Shown: in pieces, positions 5,894-12,704 of the stretch | Layout of the letters: each line of letters begins with the position of its first letter | How positions within the stretch are numbered: position 1 is the stretch's first letter | Source: Irpex lacteus | Lineage: Eukaryota; Basidiomycota; Agaricomycetes; Polyporales; Irpicaceae | DNA length: 14,397 nucleotides | Reading direction: 5' to 3' | Assembly (NCBI GenBank): GCA_001986395.2 | Contig: MQVO02000215.1 | Location: 1 to 14,397, forward strand | Made by a program: the position numbers and the translations under genes | The notes under the pieces: generated by a model | The model's database searches: none | What the model saw: only the letters and a program-made list of their open reading frames with translations | What the model was told of the DNA's origin: nothing

Positions 5894-6229
5894 TTATGAC
5901 CAGTTAATACTATCTAATATTTAAGGTGTTACACCTGGCGCCATATTACCAGATTTATTTTTAATAAATTTGTAAGTATATTTTAAAAAATATAGATAAC
6001 ATAAAATAAGATATATTTTACGTTCGATCACATGGTCTTTATTATTTATATAAAATTTTGCTAGACTGTCCAATTTTATAAAAACCTTTGGTTGTACATC
6101 CGTACTGTATTTACGAATTGAAACACGATTATTTACTGCAACACTTTTCCTTCAGTTTGCATTCCCAAACTCGTATACAACTTTAGATAGTTGAGCGGAT
6201 ACTATTGATGCTCCGTTACCATTAGGAAT
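5894..6229 (-). pseudogene. Group II intron reverse transcriptase/maturase, N-terminal fragment
   Basis: On the minus strand a frame without ATG runs from 6229 to TAA 5921-5923 and, if that stop is ignored, on to 5894. TGA at residue 26 is read as Trp. Features match the yeast cox1 aI1/aI2 type of intron ORF. There is a linker ending in RKYSTD and then, after about 45 residues, KNKSGNMAPGVTP followed by ILDSINWS. The last part corresponds to the start of the RT domain, which in relatives reads KSKPGNMTPG then TLDG. The TAA sits where relatives have a charged residue, so a single nonsense change is likely. The catalytic RT motifs (YADD), maturase and endonuclease domains are absent. The 5' end stops 17 bp from element D. 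An exon-fused intron RNA of the same type lies on the other strand at 10335. Confidence 0.75.
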
Positions 6230-6245
6230 TTATTACCTTAGGTAA

Positions 6246-6339
6246 TAATAAACCAACAAAAAAACTAGGCTCTAATTAAAATTTAATTAAATTAAATTTT
6301 AATAATTGCGGATGAAATAATTAGTTTTTTTGGGTTGGG
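6246..6339 (-). repeat. Palindromic element D (94 bp), inverted twin of element A
   Basis: Exact reverse complement of element A (3673-3766) over 94 bases. The pair brackets 2.48 kb containing element B, the frameshifted ORF, element C, the dpo exonuclease part and the RT fragment. Identity at this length implies recent duplication, gene conversion or maintenance by recombination. Confidence 0.9.
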
Positions 6340-6428
6340 TAATCCTTTTTAGCCTTAGAAAAATAAATTTAAATTTAAATAAAATTTATAAAATAAGATA
6401 AAGCAATAAAAGTAATATAATATAAAAT

Positions 6429-6493
6429 TTTTTATCCTCAGCCTATATTCCTTTTTAATTATATAATATAAAAAAAAAAAGGGGAGGATAAAG
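6429..6493. repeat. Large compound hairpin, copy 3 of the GG-capped family
   Basis: An inner hairpin of CC-T's (6450-6455) with A's-GG (6471-6482) is flanked by an outer pair tttatcctc and gaggataaa (6484-6492). Lies 20 bp before trnM. Confidence 0.55.
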
Positions 6494-6511
6494 GATAAAA
6501 ACAAATTTTAA

Positions 6512-6584
6512 GCTGAAATGGTTTAAATGGTTAAAACATACCACTCATGACGGTATAATAAAGGTTCAATTCCTTTTTTCGGCT
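6512..6584 (+). tRNA. trnM: tRNA-Met (CAU)
   Basis: Acceptor gctgaaa/tttcggc, D stem gttt/aaac and anticodon stem tacca/cggta with an A-C mismatch at its base next to the loop ctcatga (anticodon CAT). The T arm is aaagg-ttcaatt-ccttt. The CAU anticodon fits Met; a lysidine-modified Ile tRNA cannot be excluded from sequence, but fungal mitochondria normally use CAU tRNAs for Met. Confidence 0.9.
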
Positions 6585-6688
6585 CTATAATTCTATATTT
6601 ACTAAGTTTAAATTTAAATTTTAAGTAAATAAACTTACAAATAGCCCGTAATAGTATCTTTTTAAAAAAATAGATAATGCTAACAACT

Positions 6689-6718
6689 CCTTTTTTTATT
6701 AATTATAAATAAAAAGGG
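6689..6718. repeat. GG-capped poly-T/poly-A hairpin, copy 4
   Basis: CC, seven T's, an AT loop, five A's and GGG. It lies in the nad4 leader between trnM and the start codon. Confidence 0.5.
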
Positions 6719-6808
6719 AAAAAATTAAGTCAAATAGAATTATAAGTTAAATTCAATCTTCAAGGTATCTAATTTTAATTAGATAAAATAAAAAATAAAA
6801 TAAATAAA

Positions 6809-8266
6809 ATGTTACAATTATTATTATTAATACCACTACTAGGGAGTGCAATTATACTATTAATCCCAGAAAATAGTAAAGAAAATCAAAGTACAATTAA
6901 AAATATAGCATTAAATATATCATTACTAAATTTTATAGTATCAATCTTTTTATGGGTTCAATTTAATTCAAATACAAGTGAATATCAATTTGTATATGAA
7001 TTTACAAAATTGAGTTTCTGTCATTTTAATATAGGGGTAGATGGTATCTCATTATATTATGTTTTATTAACTACATTTATAACACCAATAGCTTTATTAT
7101 CTAATTTTAATAATTTAAGTTCAGAAAAAAGTATTAAATTTTTCGTAATCTCATTTTTACTATTAGAAACATTTCAAATAGCACTATTTGTAGTATTAGA
7201 CTTATTTCTTTTCTATATCTTCTTTGAAAGTGTTTTACCAGTATTATTTATAATAATCATAGTATATGGATCCGGAGTAAATAGAATAAGAAGTGCATTG
7301 TTATTTTTCTTATATACTTTAGCAGGTTCTTTATTTATGTTATTAGCAATCCTACAAATATATAGTAATTTAGGAAGTACAGATTTCACTATTATATCAT
7401 TAAGTGAAATAAGTTTAGATAGTCAAAAAATATTATGGTTAGCTTTCTTTTTAGCTTTTGCTGTTAAAACTCCATTATGGCCATTTACAGGTTGGTTATA
7501 TAGAGCACACAGTGATGCACCCTTAGCAGCCTCAATCTTATTAGCAGGAACAATCTTAAAATTTGCTAGTTATGGTTATCTAAGAGTATTAATTAACTTT
7601 TTACCTGATGCTACTAATTACTTTAGTCCTTTAGTACAAACTATTGCTATAATAACTTTAATTTATGCTTCATTTGCTACTATAATTCAGCATGATACAA
7701 AAAGTTTAATTGCTTATAGTAGTATCTGTCACATGGCTGTTGTTATTTTAGGTTTATTTTCTAATACTATTATTGGTATTGAAGGTGCTATTTTACTATC
7801 ATTAGCTCATGGTTTTGTTTCTCCTGCTCTATTTATTTGTGTGGGTGGAGTAATATATGATAGATTCCATACTAGAACTATTGCATATATTAGAGGTTTA
7901 GCTACTTACTTTCCAGTTTTCACTATCTTATTTTTTGTATTTACTATAGCAAATACAGGTATACCTTTATCTCTAAACTTTATAGGAGAACAATTATCTT
8001 TAATGGGTATTTGGGAAAGATCACCTATTATTTCAGCTCTAGGTGCTACTGGTATAGTTTTCAGTGCTATATATAGTATCTATCTTTATAATAGAATTTC
8101 TTATGGTGTATATTCTCCACATTTAAAATCTGCAGAAGATATATCTAGAAGAGAATTTAACCTATTAATTACTCTATTAATACCTACTGTAATTTTAGGT
8201 ATACTACCAAATGTAATCTTAGATTCTATCCATTTATCAGTTTCAACTTTATTATATTATGTATAG
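6809..8266 (+). CDS. nad4: NADH dehydrogenase subunit 4
   Basis: Proton-pumping antiporter-like membrane subunit ND4 of complex I. The 485 residues match the usual fungal length. Conserved landmarks in order are the first helices, GVDGISLYYVLLTTF, FFESVLPVLFIIIIVYGSG (with the key helix glutamate), FAVKTPLWPFTGWLYRAHSDAP (the proton-channel lysine and the H-x-x-A-P motif), HDTKSLIAYSSICHM and LSLAHGFVSPALFICVGG. About 14 transmembrane helices. ATG at 6809 follows a purine-rich AT leader and there is no upstream alternative. All Trp codons noticed are TGG. Codon use is strongly AT-rich in the first half and slightly less so in the second. No intron. Downstream, within 40 bp, comes an ATATACCCCC motif also present after cox3. 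Confidence 0.97.
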   Translation: MLQLLLLIPLLGSAIILLIPENSKENQSTIKNIALNISLLNFIVSIFLWVQFNSNTSEYQFVYEFTKLSFCHFNIGVDGISLYYVLLTTFITPIALLSNFNNLSSEKSIKFFVISFLLLETFQIALFVVLDLFLFYIFFESVLPVLFIIIIVYGSGVNRIRSALLFFLYTLAGSLFMLLAILQIYSNLGSTDFTIISLSEISLDSQKILWLAFFLAFAVKTPLWPFTGWLYRAHSDAPLAASILLAGTILKFASYGYLRVLINFLPDATNYFSPLVQTIAIITLIYASFATIIQHDTKSLIAYSSICHMAVVILGLFSNTIIGIEGAILLSLAHGFVSPALFICVGGVIYDRFHTRTIAYIRGLATYFPVFTILFFVFTIANTGIPLSLNFIGEQLSLMGIWERSPIISALGATGIVFSAIYSIYLYNRISYGVYSPHLKSAEDISRREFNLLITLLIPTVILGILPNVILDSIHLSVSTLLYYV

Positions 8267-8391
8267 GTGCCCCTTACTAATATATAAATATATTATATAT
8301 ACCCCCGTAGTAATTATTTTTATTAAAAAACTACCATTATTATTTGTAAGGCAAGGAGCATTACTCTCCATTCATTCCGCATCGGGAATTT
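8267..8391 (+). promoter_or_regulatory. nad4 3' flank with TATATACCCCC motif
   Basis: Right after the nad4 stop lies gtgccccttactaatat and then tatatatacccccg (around 8293-8307). A similar string gtatacccccttt follows the cox3 stop (9987-9999), and gtgtacccccttactattaatatt stands at 504-528. The shared placement suggests an RNA 3' processing or termination signal; this is inference from two genes. Confidence 0.3.
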
Positions 8392-8470
8392 CTAAAGGTC
8401 TTGTTTACCTGGACTTTTGGTAATAAATTTCCATCTGAAAGCTATGGTTAATAGTTCACCTTTAGAAATT
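8388..8470. repeat. 13-bp inverted repeat with 57-bp loop
   Basis: aatttctaaaggt (8388-8400) and acctttagaaatt (8458-8470) are exact reverse complements. They could form a stem-loop at the end of the small minus-strand ORF. Confidence 0.6.
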
Positions 8471-8595
8471 GACAATCCCAATCCTATTACTTTTTCCATT
8501 ATTTGAATTACATTCCCATATTTCATTTTCTGTGCCAATTTGGAAACACATGATGAAAACAGGCTACTTGAAAAGTTGGGGTTTTTATTAAGAAT
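8392..8595 (-). CDS. Unidentified small ORF (67 codons, no ATG start)
   Basis: A minus-strand frame from ATT 8595 to TAG 8392-8394 encodes a peptide of normal composition, including SKLAQKMKYGNVIQIMEK and FRWKFITKSPGKQDL. An internal ATG lies at about 8526. It is less AT-rich than the mitochondrial genes, which suggests foreign origin. I recognise no family. It might be the end of a plasmid or intron gene whose beginning has been lost at element E (8611-8667), which lies just upstream of it. Confidence 0.3.
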   Translation of the reverse strand: MLNKNPNFSSSLFSSCVSKLAQKMKYGNVIQIMEKVIGLGLSISKGELLTIAFRWKFITKSPGKQDL

Positions 8596-8610
8596 TTACT
8601 TCTCGTCCAT

Positions 8611-8667
8611 CCCCAAAAACTAGTTAGAATTAATTCATCCGGTAAAGCGACCCTCGTGTTTTTGGGG
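8611..8667 (+). repeat. Palindromic element E (57 bp, subtype 2)
   Basis: ccccaaaaactagttagaattaattcatccgg on the left matches the left arm of element C. The right part is different: gtaaagcgaccctcgtgtttttgggg. The ends ccccaaaaac and gtttttgggg are inverted repeats. The internal gcgaccct is shared, inverted, with the outer element at 12613. Confidence 0.75.
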
Positions 8668-8717
8668 GTTTGGCTGGATTGCTTCTACTGTTTCTCAATC
8701 TTATTAATTGATGTTCT

Positions 8718-8739
8718 ACAAATCTGTTGATAGATTTGT
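8718..8739. other. Perfect 8-bp hairpin
   Basis: acaaatct (8718-8725) and agatttgt (8732-8739) with a 6-base loop. On the minus strand it follows the small ORF 8780-8875 and could stabilise a 3' end; on the plus strand it lies in the cox3 upstream spacer. Confidence 0.4.
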
Positions 8740-8779
8740 TACTGTAGATTTCCTGATCAGTACCCCATTTTTATTCTAA

Positions 8780-8875
8780 CTAGGGGATGGGTATTATAAT
8801 CGGTAACATTATCATAATTAATACACTTAATAATGCTGTACTTTTTAATAAATTATCTAGAATAGCTGTAATCAT
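8780..8875 (-). CDS. Unidentified 31-residue hydrophobic peptide ORF
   Basis: ATG 8873-8875 to TAG 8780-8782 on the minus strand encodes a short peptide with a polar start (MITAILDNLLKSTALLS) followed by a hydrophobic run of Leu, Ile and Met ending in prolines, like a single membrane helix. The frame stays open a few Thr codons upstream. Family unknown. Could be a chance frame. Confidence 0.2.
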   Translation of the reverse strand: MITAILDNLLKSTALLSVLIMIMLPIIIPIP

Positions 8876-9155
8876 TGTGATTGTTGTTGTAAATTTTAAA
8901 ATATATATTAAATTGCTTTGATCTTACTCATTAAATAATAAAGGAAAAAGGTTTAGGGTACTTTAAATTTATTAAATAAAAGGAATGGAATAATATAATT
9001 ATTCTACACTAAGCAATCAAATTAAACAGAATATGTTTATTAAGACTAATTAACTTTAATGAAATTAAGTTAAACTTTATTTTCTTATTTTATTTAAATA
9101 AAATAGGTATAGTCAATTCTTTTGATGTGAGTTTTAAATTAAAAAAAAAATTAAT
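8876..9155. other. AT-rich spacer and cox3 leader
   Basis: No gene seen. A stretch ttattaaataaaaggaatgg (about 8971-8990) resembles one at about 3347-3364, before the structured block. The last 20 bases before the cox3 ATG are almost pure A and T. Confidence 0.4.
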
Positions 9156-9974
9156 ATGACAAGTTTAAATTTAAATAGAAGTCTTTTACAATTTTTCCCT
9201 TACCATCTGGTAAGTAGATCACCTTGGCCTTTATTAGTAAGTTTTTCTTTATTAGTATTAACTTTATCTGCAGTTATGTATATGCAAGGTTTACCTAATG
9301 GAGGATATTTATTATTATTAGGATTTGTTTTAACTGCTTACGGTATGACATTATGGTTAAGAGATGTAACAACAGAAGCAACATACGAAGGAGCACATAC
9401 TTCTCAAGTACAAAATGGATTAGTAATAGGTTTTGTTTTATTTATTGTAAGTGAAGCTTTTGCTTTCTTAAGTGTATTCTGGGCTTTCTTCCATTCTAGT
9501 TTATCACCTGCAGTTGAAATAGGTGGAGTATGGCCACCTCAAGGTATTACAGCTTTAGATCCTTTTGCTATACCTTTATTAAATACTATTTTATTGTTAT
9601 CTAGTGGTGCTTTTGTAACATACGGTCACCATGCTTTAATACAAGGAGATAGAAAAGGTGCAATTAAAGGAACATTATTAACAATAATTTTAGCTGTAAT
9701 TTTCACTTCTTTACAATATTATGAATACTCAGAAGCAGCTTTCTCTATATCAGATTCAGTATTTGGTTCAGCATTCTATGCTTCAACAGGGTTACATGGA
9801 ATTCATGTTATAGTAGGAACAATCTTTATCACAGTAGGATTCTTTAGAATAGTACAGTATCACTTCACAAATAGTCACCATCAAGGTTTTGAAGCTGGTA
9901 TTTTATACTGGCACTTTGTGGATGTAGTTTGGTTATTCTTATTCATAGCAGTATACTACTGGGGAGGAAACTAA
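9156..9974 (+). CDS. cox3: Cytochrome c oxidase subunit 3
   Basis: Core membrane subunit of complex IV with seven predicted helices. The 272-residue length is typical. Landmarks are the N-terminal PYHLVSRSPWPLLVS, LWLRDVTTEATYEGAHTSQV, SEAFAFLSVFWAFFHSSLSP (with the conserved membrane carboxylate), GVWPPQGI, TYGHHALIQGDR, STGLHGIHVIVGT, and the end YWHFVDVVWLFLFIAVYYWGGN followed by TAA. The ATG start matches the family N terminus. No intron and no TGA codon. The gene is intact and standard. Confidence 0.98.
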   Translation: MTSLNLNRSLLQFFPYHLVSRSPWPLLVSFSLLVLTLSAVMYMQGLPNGGYLLLLGFVLTAYGMTLWLRDVTTEATYEGAHTSQVQNGLVIGFVLFIVSEAFAFLSVFWAFFHSSLSPAVEIGGVWPPQGITALDPFAIPLLNTILLLSSGAFVTYGHHALIQGDRKGAIKGTLLTIILAVIFTSLQYYEYSEAAFSISDSVFGSAFYASTGLHGIHVIVGTIFITVGFFRIVQYHFTNSHHQGFEAGILYWHFVDVVWLFLFIAVYYWGGN

Positions 9975-10186
9975 TTTATTTATATATGTATACCCCCTTT
10001 GTATTATAAAATAATTCCTAGTTCAAATTATATATTCTTTAATTTTAACTCTTATTCTATAAAATAATGAGCAGTGATAAAGAACAAAAAGATCTTAAAG
10101 AAAAAAAAATAATAAAAAATAAATAAAATATATTTAATATCTAATTTTACTTTGGCTAACTAACTCTATTTTATTTTAATTTATAT
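9975..10186. other. cox3 3' flank, AT-rich
   Basis: Starts with tatatatgtatacccccttt, the motif shared with the nad4 3' flank. Further on (10018-10045) it has attctttaattttaactctta, an inverted, divergent copy of the dispersed TTAAAGAAT repeat. No gene recognised. Confidence 0.4.
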
Positions 10187-10243
10187 TAGCTCCACAAAAA
10201 AAATTGGTGGTCCTATAGATTAGAACGATCTGAATAGGAGCTA
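10187..10243 (+). other. Compact branched stem structure
   Basis: tagctc (10187-10192) pairs with gagcta (10238-10243). Inside are ccac/gtgg and tcctat/atagga stems, the latter with an inner agat/atct. It is not a tRNA. It may belong to the 5' exon side of the following intron or be an independent structured RNA. Confidence 0.35.
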
Positions 10244-10334
10244 TAAGGCTACTTTATAACCGCTGATATTTATAGTTACTAATTGATAATTATTATTATT
10301 AAAAACACTCATGAAAGCTTATCTCAGGTAAAGG

Positions 10335-10990
10335 GTGTGCCTGTTAATAAGAACCTATCCAATGGAGATCGTACAAGAAGTATGGTTACTGCGTTGGAAA
10401 ACTAGCATATCCGCAGCTCATATGACTGGAGTCTTTCAGCACGTTGGACGGATACTATGTTGTGACATGAAGTTTTTAGTGGTATACTACGGTATTAGCT
10501 TAAATATGATATTAAGATATAAAGGGCTATTACCACTCTCTTTCACTAAAAAGACTGGTGGTTAACAATCCCTGATGAACTTCTTATGGAGCGCCCTAGA
10601 ACAACTCCTCTGAAAATATATGCCTTGCAGGGGCGAAAAAACCTTGCGACACAACTATGTCTTAACTTAGAAAGTTAAAATTTACGTTATGGTTTTAAAC
10701 GAAAAGTGCACTGAAACATGTAGGTACAAGGAATATTGCTTGAGATTGCATTCAATTAGCAATGATTCGGGCACCATTAGCCTTGGGATGATGAACGGAA
10801 TGGTAAAGATAAGTTAAAGAGGAGGGGGGTACTCCGTCCAAACAATTGTAGCGCCGGCACACCCGGCAGCTTACAACCATTTGAACTCCGTGCAGTCTCT
10901 TGGTGATTAAGACAAAAGATCAAAGATTGCCCCCAAGATCCTTGGGGAATGCAAGGGGTTGAACTTTATTTAATAAAGCGGTAGGAACAA
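10335..10990 (+). mobile_element. Group II intron (IIA-like) RNA, 5' portion
   Basis: A GC-richer block beginning gtgtgcctg, matching the GUGYG 5' end of group II introns. Two independent signs support it. First, gaaaagtgcactgaaacatg and the following gtaggtacaagg (10700-10732), and later gccttgggatgatgaacggaatgg, resemble the domain I exon-binding region of Ll.LtrB. Second, the codon-4 frame to 10563 reads TYPMEIVQEVWLLRWKT, close to the exon-fused ORF part that yeast cox1 aI1 encodes across domain I. That frame has stops (TAA after GG at 10563, TAG near 10671), so the ORF is broken. Downstream, strong hairpins gccgg/ccggc (about 10853-10868) and ccccaag/cttgggg (about 10931-10948) suit domains II-IV. 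I cannot find domain V, so the element looks incomplete. The 5' boundary is uncertain by about 10 bases. Confidence 0.65.
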
Positions 10991-11037
10991 GAGTGACTGT
11001 AGCTAAGATTAATTAAAATAAAATCTTTATTCAAATA

Positions 11038-11100
11038 GTTTTATTATCTCTCTGATTCTTTAACCTTACTCATTATTTTATAATTGTAAGAGTTCAAATA
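11038..11100 (-). repeat. Dispersed spacer repeat, inverted copy
   Basis: Read on the minus strand it gives tttgaactcttacaat, then a variable stretch with taatgagtaa, then ggttaaagaat and agataata. The plus-strand stretch 13783-13845 has the same order with about 80 percent identity by eye. Confidence 0.6.
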
Positions 11101-11137
11101 TTCTTATTAGATTATGATTCTTTAGTTTAACACACTC

Positions 11138-11216
11138 CCTAAAAAACTAAATAATTATCCCGGTATTATTAAAATTTAATTAAATTAAATTTTAATTAGA
11201 GCCTAGTGTTTTTAGG
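11138..11216 (+). repeat. Palindromic element F (79 bp)
   Basis: cctaaaaaacta on the left, a variant left arm (aataattatcccggtattatt), the standard AT palindrome and aattagagcctagtgtttttagg on the right. Ends are inverted repeats with CCT/AGG caps instead of CCCC/GGGG. Confidence 0.8.
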
Positions 11217-11254
11217 TTCTTGATTGTGAGAGTTCAAATGATTAATAGTTTAGT

Positions 11255-11461
11255 CTACTCATTTTTATCGTAAGTTCTATTGTATACAATAGGTCTACCC
11301 TTTACTTCCCCGACTATCACGGGGATAGAGTAATAATAGTTCAATAGATTTTTATCGTAATTTCTTTTGGTTACTCTTCCCCCACCCGTTGCCCTATTGT
11401 AATAAATTATTTTTGGTTCAATAAAAAGATTATTCCAATAGATATAAAGAAATAGTACCAT
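11255..11461 (-). CDS. Unidentified 68-residue ORF
   Basis: ATG 11459-11461 to TAG 11255-11257 on the minus strand. Composition is protein-like rather than low complexity: WNNLFIEPKIIYYNRATGGG, then a basic segment RVTKRNYDKN, then SIPVIVGEVKGRPIVYNRTY. The frame is open only about five codons further upstream. It belongs to no family I recognise. Context (next to element F, between intron and plasmid scraps) suggests a fragment of a mobile-element gene rather than a resident mitochondrial gene. Confidence 0.35.
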   Translation of the reverse strand: MVLFLYIYWNNLFIEPKIIYYNRATGGGRVTKRNYDKNLLNYYYSIPVIVGEVKGRPIVYNRTYDKNE

Positions 11462-11872
11462 GTGAAACGATATAATTTAGAATATGTATAGTATTATCCA
11501 AAAGTAAAAATATATCATTTAAATATTTCATAATAAACTATCAACAAATTATATACAATACTAGTTTAATAATAAAGGATAAATATCCTTCACTTCGCTT
11601 AGTAAGAAAATTAATTAACTAATTTAAACATATAGCACACTAGCTAAATACTATATAAACTAAACTAAACTAAACGAAACTAAATAAAATAACTCATCCT
11701 TTACCTACAAATATTGGTAGTCTTTTAAATTAAAAATATTAATAAAGCTAATATTAATACAGATCTGTAAGTAAGTAACACAAACAGGATGAGGGGTACC
11801 CATCATCCAGCACTGTAACGGTCAAATAAATCTGATTAAAATCGCATTCTCCCAAAAAACTTTTATTTTTAG
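11462..11872. other. AT-rich spacer, no gene recognised
   Basis: Contains short actaaactaaac iterations (about 11655-11690) and, near 11850-11880, an aaaaaac/gtttt-like half-palindrome ctcccaaaaaacttttatttttaggggagg that resembles a collapsed palindromic element. No convincing gene on either strand. The 107-codon minus-strand frame across 11754-12077 is the shadow of the plus-strand remnant below. Confidence 0.35.
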
Positions 11873-12434
11873 GGGAGGGGAGAATCTTTAAATTTATTTC
11901 AATGGAGGAGAGGATTATGGAGCTATAAAATGTATTTCTTTGTGTATTTAAAAGCAGCGTATGATATAAATCTATATGTTCGAGGTGGCTCTGTAGCAAA
12001 CTATTATAAAATGTATAAAACATCCGAGGGTTGAGGTTTATTTTATAGTAAGGATGTACGAATTTAATGTAATACATTAACTAGTTATAAGGGGATAATT
12101 GTCTATAATAAACTAATTATGGTTATTGAACAGAAAGTTAATGATGGTAATGTCGTGCCTCATCGTAACATCTTGCTCGTCATAGTTAAGGGGGAAACTC
12201 AAAGATTTAGCTTGTCAAGGCAAGGTTTTAAGGTGTTTGTAAACGCAAATGCTAAGCGTTATTTTAGCACAACTCGAACAGTACTTAATGATGAAAAGTG
12301 TGGATAGAGGGATTGATCAGACAATAGGTCAATTGGATGGTCATCTTTATGATACCACTGATAAGCTTCTCCGTGATAAATTTTATTTAAAAGATTTTGG
12401 ATTTATTACCGGATTTCCTGTACTTGTGATTTAG
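11873..12434 (+). pseudogene. Broken ORF, possibly intron- or plasmid-encoded
   Basis: In one frame, with TGA 12032-12034 as Trp, a protein-like sequence runs from 11873 (ATG 11930) through NLYVRGGSVANYYKMYKTSE to TAA 12065-12067. It resumes in the same frame through ATG 12119 (VNDGNVVPHRN, then NANAKRYFSTTRTVLNDE). At the four-A run 12294-12297 the frame must shift by one base to continue as GIDQTIGQLDGHLYDTTDK and on to TAG 12432-12434. So one stop and one frameshift separate three consistent pieces of about 185 codons. The KRYFSTT segment resembles the linker before the RT domain of aI1/aI2-type group II intron ORFs, which would fit the intron RNA 1.5 kb upstream. Some plasmid polymerases have similar stretches. 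Family not certain. Confidence 0.45.
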
Positions 12435-12442
12435 TCATTAAT

Positions 12443-12470
12443 CCTTTTTGTATTATTATTAAAAAAGGGG
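12443..12470. repeat. GG-capped poly-T/poly-A hairpin, copy 5
   Basis: CC, five T's, a loop gtattattatt, six A's and seven G's. It immediately follows the broken ORF and could act as a 3' stem. Confidence 0.5.
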
Positions 12471-12612
12471 GGGTTTTACCTTAAATTTTGAGTTGAATGG
12501 TGGGTTGCAGCAAGAAATAATAAGGGGTAAACAAATTTATCTCAACTTAGATTGTTCCATTTTGTTCCATTCTTAAAGAGATTATTAGAATAAGTTTTTG
12601 TTATTATTTAAA

Positions 12613-12704
12613 CCCAAAAAACTAGGGTCGCGGTAGAAATAATCCCCAAAAAAACTAGTTAGAATTATTTATAATACCTAGTTTTTGGGGATGTTTTTTG
12701 GGGG
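12613..12704 (+). repeat. Palindromic element G-outer (subtype 2), split by G-inner
   Basis: Left arm cccaaaaaactagggtcgcggtagaaataat (12613-12643); right arm gttttttgggg (12693-12704 area). The two are separated by a complete smaller element (12644-12690). The agggtcgc of the left arm matches, inverted, the gcgaccct of element E, so E and G-outer are the same subtype in opposite orientation. Confidence 0.7.
12644..12690 (+). repeat. Palindromic element G-inner (47 bp), nested
   Basis: ccccaaaaaaactagttagaattatt on the left and acctagtttttgggg on the right, with the AT palindrome core deleted. It sits inside G-outer, and both sides of the insertion carry an AT dinucleotide (aat before, at after). 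Confidence 0.8.

Noticed and set aside
10335..10565. 76-codon ORF as a free-standing protein
   Set aside because: Its residues match the part of aI1-type ORFs that is translated across intron domain I, and the DNA has the matching RNA signals; it is an intron segment, not an independent gene.
11754..12077. 107-codon minus-strand ORF
   Set aside because: The plus strand in code 4 gives a more protein-like sequence that joins with the downstream remnant; the minus frame is rich in chance Tyr, Leu and Ser codons.
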